Source: an uncultured Sphingomonas sp. (lineage in GTDB: Bacteria; Pseudomonadota; Alphaproteobacteria; Sphingomonadales; Sphingomonadaceae). From it: DNA of 62,892 nt. The translations under genes and the position numbers were made by a program. The stretch lies in the NCBI GenBank assembly GCA_913776045.1, contig CAJYOI010000051.1, positions 1 to 62,892 of the forward strand, given 5' to 3'. This document shows positions 51,170 through 60,543 of this stretch, in pieces. The stretch's first letter is position 1; every line of letters starts with the position of its first letter. Below the pieces are notes generated by a model. It saw nothing but the letters and a program-made list of their open reading frames with translations, had not been told where the DNA came from and did no database searches.

Positions 51170-51574
51170 ATGCTCTCTATCGCTGGCCGCGAGGCCATTG
51201 AAGCCGCCCTTGCACGTCCGCTGCAGGCTCAGCTTCGCTCTATCCTACAAACCCGTGTTCAGCACCTCGAATGCCGACAGCCCGGCTTAGTCGAACTGAC
51301 CCACTTCGTCGTCATGCAGCGGGGTGACACGTCGGCCGATCTCAAAAGGACCATCGGCCTTACCCCGCTCGTAAACCCGATCGACGGCGCACGCTTCCGA
51401 TCTCCCGCCTTTCACCCGTGGTGGGACTGGCTTGGCCGCACCGGAGACTACTTCGAGGTGATCATCTCGGTCGGCAACGCGGGCTTCGCGTTCGTGCTGC
51501 TGATCGAAGATACGCTTGGGGTCGATCCGGAACTGCTCTGCCTCTGCCGTACCTACCTCAACGGCAAAGCGTAA
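51170..51574 (+). CDS. Hypothetical island protein, paralogue of 50634-51029
   Basis: A 134-residue protein. ELTHFVVMQRGDTSADLKRT, NPIDGARFRSPAFHPWWDWL, RTGDYFEVIISVGNAGFAFV and EDTLGVDPELLCLCRTYLNG align along the whole length with the gene at 50634 (shared DGARF, GDxxE, LGVDxxLL). ATG 51170 is six bases after AAGGA. Function unknown; the pair arose by duplication. Confidence 0.65.
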   Translation: MLSIAGREAIEAALARPLQAQLRSILQTRVQHLECRQPGLVELTHFVVMQRGDTSADLKRTIGLTPLVNPIDGARFRSPAFHPWWDWLGRTGDYFEVIISVGNAGFAFVLLIEDTLGVDPELLCLCRTYLNGKA

Positions 51575-51583
51575 GGGGCGGAG

Positions 51584-51853
51584 ATGCGACTCTTCGGATA
51601 CATCATCGTCGCGGCCTTGGTGCTTAGCGTCCTTCAACATGCCATCGCGGCGCTACTGATCGTCGGCGGACTGCTGCTGCTATGGGGCATCCTGTTCCGG
51701 CCGCGGGAGGTCTTCGGCTTTGCAGCGTTTTGCTTCCTGTCCGCTATCGTTCAACGACATTTCGTCGTCGTCCTATTCCTCTGCGCTGTCGTAGCCCTTG
51801 CCGGTAGCGGGCGGCGGGCGGTGCGCAGGAGGAGAGATGAAGAAAATGCTTAG
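51584..51853 (+). CDS. Small membrane protein
   Basis: An 89-residue protein with three hydrophobic stretches (YIIVAALVLSVLQHAIAALL, IVGGLLLLWGILF, FVVVLFLCAVVALAGSG) and a basic tail. It follows the preceding gene by nine bases, mirroring the lipoprotein/membrane-protein layout upstream. No family recognised. Confidence 0.55.
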   Translation: MRLFGYIIVAALVLSVLQHAIAALLIVGGLLLLWGILFRPREVFGFAAFCFLSAIVQRHFVVVLFLCAVVALAGSGRRAVRRRRDEENA

Positions 51854-52107
51854 GGGGATTGACGTCCACTGATTCGCCGTGCAGATGGTTCGCCGCTCGG
51901 CAATTTTAGGCAGCATGCTGACCCCCGCCGAGAAGTCCTCCGCAAGTGCATTGAGGGCGAGTTCGAACTGAACACGCCACACTTGCGTCGAGCCTAAATC
52001 GCTCTCTTCGCTATGAGAACAGTGTCAGTTCGGCCCGCGCATCGCCAGCGTTGGGACGCTCTTTGACATGCCGGCGGCGCTAGGCCGGCCAGAATACGAA
52101 GACAACA

Positions 52108-52500
52108 ATGACTACCACACACCACGAATCCGCCCTCCTCGTCGCTCACATCGAAGAGCGCTGGGGCCTTCCGACACCCCCCAACTCATCAGATAGCGAG
52201 GTGTCCGGACCCTATCACCTTAACGGTATGGGACCGGTCTATCTGCAATTTGACCGGGGATGCCAGGAATGGAAGGCGGTTCCCGCGAAGGTCACGACCC
52301 GGATGAACTACCTTCAGCCGGGCCGGTGGCCGAAGCGCGATCGCGAGGCGGTGAACGAGGCGCTGCAGGAGTTGCGACACATGGCTCCGCCCTGCGTCTG
52401 TGACGACCGCAGCGTCATCACGTTCATGGGGTATCGCTTCCTTTGGGAATTCCACGCCGAGGCACGGAACTGGACCCTGACCCCTATCGCCGACCGCTGA
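52108..52500 (+). CDS. Hypothetical protein
   Basis: A 130-residue soluble protein (MTTTHHESALLVAHIEERWG, VYLQFDRGCQEWKAVPAKVT, FMGYRFLWEFHAEARNWTLT). No family recognised; composition and codon use look like real coding sequence. It lies between the paralogue cluster and the VapE gene. Confidence 0.5.
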   Translation: MTTTHHESALLVAHIEERWGLPTPPNSSDSEVSGPYHLNGMGPVYLQFDRGCQEWKAVPAKVTTRMNYLQPGRWPKRDREAVNEALQELRHMAPPCVCDDRSVITFMGYRFLWEFHAEARNWTLTPIADR

Positions 52501-52802
52501 CGAATGAGCCGCCGTCACCATCCGGGTGGCGGCGGGATTACTGGTATGGCGCTTGAGAATAAAACGACGGTTTTACAGCCACTTACGAACTCATTGAATT
52601 AACGTTGATTGGGTAAGCGAAGTGCCTTCATCGTAGTGCCGTCTTTTCAAACATGCAGAGGCACTTTGAGCGTTGTGCATCCCGGGCGTGGGATGCGGCA
52701 CTTCCACCTGTCGCGCACCGCCGCTTCACGGCTGGAATACCTCCAACAAGTACGGCCGCAATGAAGCTTTTGAAACCATGATTACGAACGAAATACACTA
52801 CC
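52501..52802. other. Gap upstream of the VapE-type gene
   Basis: 302 bases with a mildly AT-rich centre (52560-52620) that may hold the promoter. No gene or repeat is seen. Confidence 0.35.
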
Positions 52803-54095
52803 ATGACACCAACGACTGCACCCACCGAGGTGCCAGCGCCGCAGCCTGAAATCGCTGGGCGCAAAGCCGACGATCGCCTCGATCCAGCCGGCTTCCCGCA
52901 TCCGCCCCGCCAAGGCGGCTCTACTATCCCGACGACGATCGAGAACGTCGGCCACCTGCTCGCGGAGACTGGCCATACCGCGAACTTCAATGTCATCACG
53001 AAGCAGCACGACATCAGGGATCGGGCAGGTAACGCCGTCGACATGAACCGGCTTATCAGCCTGGGCGTGCTCAACGGCGTATCGACCGGCCTGTTGCCCG
53101 ACTTCGTCAATTCCATCGCGAGATCAAACCCGTGCAATCCGGTCGCAGACTGGATCAGGTCCAAAGCCTGGGATCGCGAGGATCGACTTCCGGCCCTTTA
53201 CGCTACCGTCAAAACGCCGGACGACTACCCAGCGGATCTGAAGCGTGCGTTGCTCAAGCGGTGGCTGCTTTCCGCTACCGCCGCAGCGTTGCTCAAAGAT
53301 CGACGGTTCCGCGCCCGCGGTGTCCTCACCTTTCAGGGGCCGCAGGGGATCGGCAAGACGACGTGGATCGCCAACCTGATGCCGGCGGGCGAACTGCGCA
53401 ATCGATCGATCAAGCTCGACCACCACATGGACGGAGCGAACAAGGATTCGATCCTAAGCGCCATCGCCCATTGGGTGACAGAGATCGGCGAACTGGACGG
53501 CGCCTTCAAGCGAGACGTCGCCCGGCTGAAGGGCTTCCTGACCAACGACTGTGACAAGGTCCGGCCGCCCTACGGACGCGCGTCGGTCGAATTTGATCGT
53601 CGAACGGTGTTCGCCGCGACGGTCAACGACGATGCCTTTCTCGTCGACCCGACCGGCAACAGCCGATGGTGGACCATCGCGGTAGACAAACTCGACTACG
53701 ACCACGGGATCGACATGCAGCAGCTGTTTGCGCAGCTAGCAGTCAATTTCGAAGCCGGTGACCAATGGTGGCTCACCCCTGAGGAGGAGCAGCAGCTTGC
53801 CGCCTACAACGTCCGGCACCGGGCCGTCAGTGCGATCGCCGAACGTGTTCGCGATCTGGTCGGCGATGTTCCTATGGGCACGTTCACCGGGAACTACCAG
53901 ACCGCTATCGAGGTGCTGGCGGGTCTCGGAATCAAATACCCGTCCAACGCGCAATGCAAGGAGTGCGGGGCGGTGCTCCGCGAACTGCTGGGCGAGCCCA
54001 AGCGCGTGAACGGACGATCGAAGTGGCGCATTCCGCTGCCCACCCGCGTAACGATCGACGGTGTCCCCGCGGTCGGGGCGGACGAGGAATACTAA
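52803..54095 (+). CDS. VapE/virulence-associated E family ATPase
   Basis: A 430-residue protein. VLTFQGPQGIGKTTWIANLM (Walker A GPQGIGKT, about 179-186), DHHMDGANKDSILSAIAHWV, TEIGELDGAFKRDVARLKGF and LTNDCDKVRPPYGRASVEFD, then FAATVNDDAFLVDPTGNSRW are the VapE domain (superfamily 3-like helicase). Such proteins act as replication helicases of satellite phages and islands. There is no N-terminal primase. It is followed by a nested palindrome and the integrase. Confidence 0.85.
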   Translation: MTPTTAPTEVPAPQPEIAGRKADDRLDPAGFPHPPRQGGSTIPTTIENVGHLLAETGHTANFNVITKQHDIRDRAGNAVDMNRLISLGVLNGVSTGLLPDFVNSIARSNPCNPVADWIRSKAWDREDRLPALYATVKTPDDYPADLKRALLKRWLLSATAAALLKDRRFRARGVLTFQGPQGIGKTTWIANLMPAGELRNRSIKLDHHMDGANKDSILSAIAHWVTEIGELDGAFKRDVARLKGFLTNDCDKVRPPYGRASVEFDRRTVFAATVNDDAFLVDPTGNSRWWTIAVDKLDYDHGIDMQQLFAQLAVNFEAGDQWWLTPEEEQQLAAYNVRHRAVSAIAERVRDLVGDVPMGTFTGNYQTAIEVLAGLGIKYPSNAQCKECGAVLRELLGEPKRVNGRSKWRIPLPTRVTIDGVPAVGADEEY

Positions 54096-54505
54096 GCCCC
54101 GGCTAGGTGGGGGCAGGGGGCGGCAAAAAACGGCGACTTCCGCAAGGGCGATAGCCGATCGCTACGCGGAATTGGCCCTTTTGCCCCCACCTCCACCCAC
54201 CACACTCACCTGAGAAACCAGCGTCTGCCGTCAATTGAGCGCCGCGGACCCGGACCCGGAGCGACCCGCCAAGGTTGCTCCAGCGTCCGACGGCGACGAT
54301 CGCGTCGCTCGCGGACCTCAACCCCATGCGGCGCTCCGAGCTTCATCGAGCGGACAGTGGCGGAGGCGGCCCAGAGCGAGCCCGATCTGCTGCCACACCG
54401 CCCCAATTCGGGGCCTCCCATCTCCAACCCATCGCGGCCCTGCGACGTGCCTCAGCGCGCCGCTCTGCGTCCGCACGCGCAACACACAATCAAAAAGGAA
54501 CTCAC
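54096..54505. repeat. Nested inverted repeats between vapE and integrase
   Basis: GGTGGGGGCA (54106-54115) and TGCCCCCACC (54182-54191) enclose TTCCGC (54138) / GCGGAA (54166), AAGGGC (54144) / GCCCTT (54175) and GCGAT (54148) / ATCGC (54158). The 10-mer GGTGGGGGCA recurs after the integrase at 55689-55698. It may be an origin, a recombinase arm site or a transcript end. The rest of the gap to 54505 has no supported gene. Confidence 0.45.
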
Positions 54506-55660
54506 ATGCCCAAACGTAAACTGGACGCCGCATTCTGCCTCACGGCGCATTGCGAGCCCGGAAAGAAGAAGACCGACTGGTACGACGAGATCGTCCAGGG
54601 TTTCATGATCGAATGCCGTCAGAGCGGCGGCAAGACCTACTACCTCAGCTTCAACGAAGGGAAGAAGCGCAACACCATCAAGATCGCCGCGTACGGCGAC
54701 GTCACTTTCGACCAGGCGAAGAAAAAGGCGCAGCAGCTGCGCTCCAAGCTCGTTCTCGGCGAAGACCCCGCTGCCGAAAAGAAAGCGGCACGCGCCGTGC
54801 CGACCTATGGCGCGCTGGCCGATCAACACGTCGCGCATGCCCGCACATACATGAAGAGCATTAAAACCCTCGAAGGGTACATGAAGCGCATTCGGAAGCG
54901 CTGGGGCAAGGTCCGACTGACCGATATCCGGCAGCAGGACGTCGCCGCGTGGCTGGCGGAGCTGCGTCGAGAAGGGCTTGCGCCGGCCACCGTCGAGAAG
55001 ACGCGCATCATCATGAACCGCTCGTTCCAGCTCGGGGCGCAGTGGGAAGTGCCCGGCACCGATCGAAACCCGGTGCGTGGTGTGCCGCGGGTCAAGTTCA
55101 GCAACGCGCGTGAGATGTACATCAATGCCGAGGAAGCCGAACGGCTCATCACGGCCGCGGAAGGATCACGCAACACGCAGCTCGCCGACATCATCCGGTT
55201 GCTGCTGCTGCTCGGCATGCGTGTTTCCGAGCTTCTCTCGATGCGGTGGGAGAACATCGACACCGAGAAGCGCCGGCTGTTCATCCCGACCTCGAAAACG
55301 GGGCGGTCACGGACATTGCCACTGCCGCAAGCCGCGGTCGAGGTGATCGAGCGGCAGCCAAAGCCGGGAGGAGCGGTTTATCTCTTCCCGAACCCCCGGA
55401 ACCCCAAGCGGCACCTGACTACGATCAAGCATGGTTGGCAGGCGGCACGAGAGGCTGCCGGACTAAAAACGCTTAGAATCCATGATCTTAGGCACTCTGC
55501 GGCGAGCGCGTGGATCAATAACGGCGTGGGGCTGGCCACCGTCGGCAAGCTCCTTGGGCACGCCAATCTCGCCTCTAGCGCTCGATACAGTCACCTCGCA
55601 GACGACACACTGATGTCTGCGGTCGAGGCGGGCGCCGCCAAGCTCAAAATCGCCGCCTGA
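54506..55660 (+). CDS. int: Tyrosine-type site-specific integrase
   Basis: A 384-residue phage/island integrase. The N-terminal arm-binding domain (YDEIVQGFMIECRQSGGKTY, KIAAYGDVTFDQAKKKAQQL) is of the DUF4102/Arm type, followed by a SAM-like core-binding domain (YGALADQHVAHARTYMKSIK) and the catalytic domain with Arg239 (LGMRVSELLS), His326 and Arg329 (HDLRHSAAS), His352 (LGHANL) and Tyr361 (ARYSHL). All core catalytic residues are present, so it should be active. AAGGA precedes ATG 54506. Confidence 0.94.
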   Translation: MPKRKLDAAFCLTAHCEPGKKKTDWYDEIVQGFMIECRQSGGKTYYLSFNEGKKRNTIKIAAYGDVTFDQAKKKAQQLRSKLVLGEDPAAEKKAARAVPTYGALADQHVAHARTYMKSIKTLEGYMKRIRKRWGKVRLTDIRQQDVAAWLAELRREGLAPATVEKTRIIMNRSFQLGAQWEVPGTDRNPVRGVPRVKFSNAREMYINAEEAERLITAAEGSRNTQLADIIRLLLLLGMRVSELLSMRWENIDTEKRRLFIPTSKTGRSRTLPLPQAAVEVIERQPKPGGAVYLFPNPRNPKRHLTTIKHGWQAAREAAGLKTLRIHDLRHSAASAWINNGVGLATVGKLLGHANLASSARYSHLADDTLMSAVEAGAAKLKIAA

Positions 55661-56030
55661 TCAACTCGCCCTCACCCGGTCTTTGCTGGGTGGGGGCATC
55701 TACCTAATATTTTTTCGGATTTACGTATGACACATGAACACGACGCGAACGGGCTATCCGTCGGGAAGCGCAACGATATTTTCCGTTCCCTGCGCGAGTT
55801 GAAGCAGGAGCATCAGACAACAATGAACAAGGACGTGCTGGCTGAACTGCTGATCGGCGCAGCGATAACGAGGGCTTCGACAGCGGCACGCGGATCACTG
55901 GCACCCTTGCCAAATTGGAAATGAACCGACGACATGCAGGCATCATCATGGCCCGATTAACAGGCATCCGATGGGCTCGCGAAGATGACGGACGGTACGC
56001 GTTGACCGAACACGCCACGCTCGCCCTAAC
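55661..56030 (+). other. Short remnant coding sequences downstream of the integrase
   Basis: After the 10-mer GGTGGGGGCA (55689) a 65-codon frame 55727-55924 (MTHEHDANGLSVGKRNDIFR, LAELLIGAAITRA) and a second out-of-frame stretch from 55921 (MNRRHAGIIMARLTGIRWAR) look like decayed genes; the latter runs into the IS fragment. I cannot assign either. Confidence 0.35.
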
Positions 56031-56286
56031 GCTTCCACCGGTTGTACAGCGTCGTGTGAGGACCGTAGGCGCTGGGTGCATCTCGCCAGCGCAGCCCATT
56101 GCGGTTGACGAAGACGATGCCGCTCAGCACCCGCTGGTCATCCACCCGAGGCTTGCCGTGGCTCTTGGGGAAGAACGGTCGCAGCCGCTCCATCTGATCG
56201 TCCGTCAGCCAAAACAGGTCACTCATCCCAGTGTCCTTGCGGAGCCTGAATCAGATCGCGACGCTCACATCAATGGGTCCTAACCC
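56031..56286 (-). mobile_element. Truncated IS5-family element
   Basis: About 256 bases homologous to the right part of the element at 5041-5875. It retains one terminal repeat (GGGTTAGGA inward from 56286, TA outside) and the transposase N terminus (56226 to 56026: MSDLFWLTDDQMERLRPFFP to RDAPSAYGPHTTLYNRWKR), then homology stops abruptly. It differs at many positions from the other copy, so it is an older insertion of a related element. Confidence 0.8.
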
Positions 56287-57007
56287 TAGGCTGTGGTCGG
56301 GCGGTGACCACAGTGGGACGTCGATGAAGACGATCTAAATGGACGAGTCTGGCTACGCGGGAGGCGATGTTGTGAGCTCTAATTTAGGCTTCTTCGTCGT
56401 TGCAACGTCGAATGCGTTAACGATGAAGATGGTCGGCAATTCCGCAAAGCGCTCGAGCGCGATCCGCGGTTCGCGTCGATCCTGCGGCCGCGCGAGGTCA
56501 AATTGGGGCTGTCATAAGCGATTGCGAAAAGCATTAGGCAGAGCGTCTCCGACTTTGTTCGACGACCCGCACTCCCCTGTGTTTCGTTCGAAGTCCGTCC
56601 TCCGCTCGCAGCGCACGCTCCCGGTAGATTTGCGCGGGACCTGTTGTTGCGCTCGGTTCCATGACCTATCGCTGAGTTGTCGAATACCTTGAATTTTAAG
56701 ATGTTTAGACTTGTTCCAATTCTCCTATCGACAGACTGCATTCTGCAAAAATTTCGGCCATCCCAGGATCTAAAAGATAATGATCCAGAATGGTCCAATC
56801 GAGGTTTTATGACTCGATCTCCCAGTTCCGCCATGCTCTACATGTAGCTAGCGTGAGAGAGGATGCCTTGTGTAAGGTTAGGTGAGAAGTATCAGCTTGG
56901 TGCTGTATGGTGCGCACGAGCGCCTACACTGAATTAACGGTGAAGGTACTATAATCCATTGATTAACAGATACATTTAACGGAAAAATGATTGCGTGGGG
57001 GGGTGTC
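56287..57007. other. AT-richer gap with a possible relaxase remnant
   Basis: 721 bases with no intact gene. One frame ending at TAA 56515-56517 reads QFRKALERDPRFASILRPRE, then VKLGLS, which resembles the C terminus of plasmid relaxases; it is short and has no start. The last part (56900-57007) is AT-rich and probably holds the promoter of the bacteriocin locus. Confidence 0.4.
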
Positions 57008-58249
57008 ATGGAAACCGTTGCGCCAATGTTTCGTCAAGAAGTTGCGGAGCATCGGGCGGAAAGATTGCAAGGGACAGTAAGAATATTTATACCACAATCT
57101 TGGCAAATCATTGGATACACAATGATGGTATTTGCGATTGTGGTTTTGGTATTTGCTTTTCAAGCGTCTTACGCTCGTGTCGAGACAGTATCTGGATCCG
57201 TTGTGCTGGACAAAGGAGTAGCTACGATCCTGCCATCTCGACCCGGCGTGGTAACTGCGCTGAAAATTAAGGACGGAACGTCTGTCAGCCTCGGAGACAG
57301 GTTAGTAGAAGTCCGCTCGGAAGAAGGCTTCAGTCGGGCCGAAACGGGGTCCGAGCGAATCGCCGCAGCACTATCCGAGCAAGACCGGCGGCTGGCAAAT
57401 CAAGCATCTTTTATCGCAGCCGCTGCAGTCACCGAGCGCGCCCGGTTGGGAGCCGAAATCGTCGGTACTCAAAACGAGCTGGCAGACCTGAGTTCTCAGA
57501 TCGATGTTCAGCACCGGCTCGTCGAGGTTGCCGCTAACGAATTTTCCCAAGTTCAACGTCTGGCCTCCTCGGGTTTTATCAGTCGACGGGATTTAGAAGC
57601 GCGTGAAGCAGCACTGCTCTCAAGGCGGCAACAACTTTCACAACTTCGTCAGCTCGAATCGCTTAAGAACGCAGACCTGGCCAAGGCGCGTTTGTCGATA
57701 GAGCAGGCGGTATCTTCCGCGCAAGCACAGGTCGCGGGCGTGGAATCTGGCCGGGCGGCGTTGAGGCAGCAGTTGGCTCAAGCCGAAATTGCTCGCGGTT
57801 ACTGGATACTTTCGCCTGTGAGCGGCACCGTTACTGCGCTAACGGCGCGAGTAGGGCAAACCGCAACCCCCTCTCAACCGCTCATGGCGATCATCCCAAC
57901 AGACGCTACCGCCCGAGCTGAACTTTATGTTCCTTCAAGTGCGGCCGGCTTTCTCTCGATCGGGCAGGAGGTCCACATCGGACTGGACGCATTTCCCTTT
58001 CAACGGTTCGGAACAGTGCGGGGCAGGATTGCCCAAGTTTCTACTACGGCAATTCCACGATCTGGACCCGACGGGCGCGTCGCGCCGGTCTATCTTGTGA
58101 CAGCTGAACTCGACGTGCCATACGTAACCGCCTTCGGCCGCAGGCAGCGCGTGTCCCCGGGAATGGGGCTGACCGCGCGCATTGTCGCAGAAAAGCAGAA
58201 CCTTATACACTGGCTCTTCGAGCCGATTTACGCGGTAGCCAAGCGATGA
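57008..58249 (+). CDS. HlyD-family periplasmic adaptor of a bacteriocin exporter
   Basis: A 413-residue membrane-fusion protein. One transmembrane helix near the N terminus (GYTMMVFAIVVLVFAFQASY), then the lipoyl half motif PSRPGVVTALKIKDGTSVSL, a long coiled coil (about 100-260, RIAAALSEQDRRLANQASF to RAALRQQLAQAEI), the second lipoyl half YWILSPVSGTVTALTARVGQ and a beta-barrel domain. It links the ABC exporter to an outer membrane channel. ATG 57008 follows GGGGGGTGTC; ATG 56987 is an alternative. It overlaps the exporter gene by four bases. Confidence 0.88.
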   Translation: METVAPMFRQEVAEHRAERLQGTVRIFIPQSWQIIGYTMMVFAIVVLVFAFQASYARVETVSGSVVLDKGVATILPSRPGVVTALKIKDGTSVSLGDRLVEVRSEEGFSRAETGSERIAAALSEQDRRLANQASFIAAAAVTERARLGAEIVGTQNELADLSSQIDVQHRLVEVAANEFSQVQRLASSGFISRRDLEAREAALLSRRQQLSQLRQLESLKNADLAKARLSIEQAVSSAQAQVAGVESGRAALRQQLAQAEIARGYWILSPVSGTVTALTARVGQTATPSQPLMAIIPTDATARAELYVPSSAAGFLSIGQEVHIGLDAFPFQRFGTVRGRIAQVSTTAIPRSGPDGRVAPVYLVTAELDVPYVTAFGRRQRVSPGMGLTARIVAEKQNLIHWLFEPIYAVAKR

Positions 58250-60474
58250 GCGTTAGCTTGAACACGTCTCTGTTCGGGCGGCCTAGCATGCGTCTTATAC
58301 GACAAACGGAAGTGTCCGAGTGTGGGCTCGCAAGTCTCACGATGATAGCAAACTTCCACGGAATGAAAGTGGATTTGGGCACGCTGAGGCGCTCCTTCAG
58401 CCCGTCCCTGCGTGGCGCACCGCTAAAAAGTCTTATGAACACCGCGGATCAGCTTGGCTTCTCGTCACGCGCCGTCAAACTGTCGATCGAAGACATCGGT
58501 AATCTAGCTGTCCCCGCAATCTTGCATTGGGACATGAACCATTATGTCGTACTTGAGCGGGTGATCGGGGCTAGCTCATTCGGTCAAGCCTCGATCAAGG
58601 CCTTGATCCACGATCCTGCGGGGCAGTCGAAATGGCTGCCTTTGGCCGAACTGTCGAAACATTTCACAGGCGTCGCTCTCGAGCTGACCCCGGGTGACGA
58701 CTTCCAGCCGTCCGTCAAGCGCCAACGCCTCAGCTTGAAACAACTCTGGTGGAAGGTTCACGGTCTTAAGCGCGCGTTTGCTCAAACGCTCGTTTTGAGC
58801 GTTCTCATGCAAGGCTTCGTGCTAGCCTCGCCATATTACATGCAGGTTGCCATTGATCGCGTACTTCCTGCCCAGGATCGCGACCTCCTTGTCGTGCTTG
58901 CGCTCGGCTTTGGCCTGTTCGCCATTATAAACGTAGTGAGTTCACTGCTTCGGTCCTTCGTGCTGCTCTCGGCGGGTACCTCGCTGAGTTTCGGTATCGC
59001 GACAAATATCACGCGTCGTCTCTTTCGTTTGCCCGTTGACTGGTTCGAGAAGCGACACGTCGGTGATGTGCTCTCTCGATTCCAATCGATCGCGCCGATA
59101 CAGCAGGCGCTAACGCAAGGTGCGGTGGCCGTACTCATCGACGGGCTGCTCGGTACAGTAATTCTGGCGGTGATGTTTCTCTATAGCGCGGCGCTGACAG
59201 CAGTGGCACTGGCGGCCTTCGCTGTTTACGCCACGGCCCGGTACGCGGCATTCTCATTTCAGCGTGAGGCGCAGGAGAGCGCCATGATCGCTCGTTCCAA
59301 AGAACAATCGATGATGATCGAGAGCCTCCGAGGCATCGTGACCCTGCGACTCTTAAATCGAGAAAATACTCGACATGCTCAATGGCAAACGCGGCTGAAC
59401 GATGCCGCAAATGCGGATATAACCGCTAGCAAGATTGGAATTTGGGTAAGCACCGGCAACACCCTAATATTTGGTATGGAAGCTATATTGGCTACCTACC
59501 TCGCTATCGGTTTTGTGATCGATGGAGGATTTAGCGTAGGCATGGTGTTCGCCTATTTATCCTATAAAACCCAATTTATACAGCGAGCAAACTCCCTAAT
59601 CGATCAAGCTATCGGCTTCCGCATGCTGGGACTTCATCTTGAGAGACTCGCTGACATAGCTATGAGCGATGAGGACAATAGCTTCAGGTCGCTCCCTTCA
59701 GGTATAGATAGAAGGTTTGCTGGCAAAATTGAGCTTAGAGACGTCCATTTCAGATATAGCCCGACCGACCGGCCTGTACTGAGCGGAGTAAATTTGACCG
59801 TCGAGCCCGGCGAACACATAGCCATAACTGGTCCATCTGGTGGTGGCAAAAGCACCCTCGTCAAGATAATTCTTGGCTTGCTCGAGCCAACGGAGGGGGC
59901 CGTCCTGATTGACGGCATACCGTTAAATCAATTCGGCTATAAAGAATATCGCGATCAAATCTCGGCGGTTTTGCAAGATGATAATATATTTGCGGGATCG
60001 ATCGCTGACAATATCGCTCTATTCGAAGATACAGTATTAGCAGACGAAGTTATTACTGCGGCTAACGCTGCCGCGATTCACGATGACATTTATAATATGC
60101 CGATGAGATACGAAACTCTGGTAGGTGATATGGGGTCGAGCCTGTCCGGGGGACAGCGACAAAGAGTCCTACTCGCGCGCGCCCTATACAGAAAACCCAA
60201 GGCTTTAGTTCTCGACGAGGGTACATCTCATTTGGATGTTGCCCACGAGAGGCTCGTAAATCGATCGGTATCTGAAAGAAATATAACAAGGATCATAGTA
60301 GCGCACCGTAAGGAAACGATCCAGTCAGCCGAGAAAGTATATGCTCTCGCACATGGCGTATTGCTGGACTGCAGCAAAATTATTGCAAGCCAACCCAGTA
60401 TCAGTGCAGTTGGTAAAGATGCAGCCAGTTTGGTTGAGAAAATGCGCGCTCACGGTATCGACTCTATAAAATAA
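58246..60474 (+). CDS. Peptidase C39-containing bacteriocin ABC exporter
   Basis: A 742-residue PCAT-type exporter that cuts the leader at a double glycine and exports the peptide. The N-terminal C39 protease has Cys26 (TEVSECGLASL), His99 (MNHYVVLE) and Asp123 (HDPAG). The membrane domain (about 170-450) has the usual helices. The ATPase has Walker A GPSGGGKST (529-537), signature LSGGQRQR (from 633), Walker B KALVLDEGTSHLD and an H-loop in IIVAHRK. All catalytic residues are present. Confidence 0.94.
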   Translation: MSVSLNTSLFGRPSMRLIRQTEVSECGLASLTMIANFHGMKVDLGTLRRSFSPSLRGAPLKSLMNTADQLGFSSRAVKLSIEDIGNLAVPAILHWDMNHYVVLERVIGASSFGQASIKALIHDPAGQSKWLPLAELSKHFTGVALELTPGDDFQPSVKRQRLSLKQLWWKVHGLKRAFAQTLVLSVLMQGFVLASPYYMQVAIDRVLPAQDRDLLVVLALGFGLFAIINVVSSLLRSFVLLSAGTSLSFGIATNITRRLFRLPVDWFEKRHVGDVLSRFQSIAPIQQALTQGAVAVLIDGLLGTVILAVMFLYSAALTAVALAAFAVYATARYAAFSFQREAQESAMIARSKEQSMMIESLRGIVTLRLLNRENTRHAQWQTRLNDAANADITASKIGIWVSTGNTLIFGMEAILATYLAIGFVIDGGFSVGMVFAYLSYKTQFIQRANSLIDQAIGFRMLGLHLERLADIAMSDEDNSFRSLPSGIDRRFAGKIELRDVHFRYSPTDRPVLSGVNLTVEPGEHIAITGPSGGGKSTLVKIILGLLEPTEGAVLIDGIPLNQFGYKEYRDQISAVLQDDNIFAGSIADNIALFEDTVLADEVITAANAAAIHDDIYNMPMRYETLVGDMGSSLSGGQRQRVLLARALYRKPKALVLDEGTSHLDVAHERLVNRSVSERNITRIIVAHRKETIQSAEKVYALAHGVLLDCSKIIASQPSISAVGKDAASLVEKMRAHGIDSIK

Positions 60475-60543
60475 CCTGCATAGTCTCCTTAAGGCGGCGG
60501 ATAATACTTACGTCGTCAAATTAAAATATGAAGGGAGTATGCT

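Larger units (their letters stand above)
44659..56286. mobile_element. Accessory island between tRNA-Thr and a truncated IS5 copy
   Basis: A block of patchy GC content with defence genes (45254-48619), small unrecognised genes (49141-52500), a VapE-type ATPase and a tyrosine integrase (54506-55660), flanked by tRNA-Thr and an IS remnant. Integrase plus VapE plus small accessory genes resembles satellite phages or phage-inducible islands. I could not find a second copy of the tRNA 3' end, so the borders are only approximate and the island may be composite. Confidence 0.55.

Noticed and set aside
44583-56286. A second copy of the tRNA-Thr 3' end as attR of the island
   Set aside because: I looked for GGTTCGAGTCC or TAGGCGGCACCA past the integrase and found none, so attachment in the tRNA is not shown.
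56339-56692. 117-codon open frame in the gap before the bacteriocin locus
   Set aside because: No ribosome site, no family; the relaxase-like remnant is in a different frame of the same stretch.
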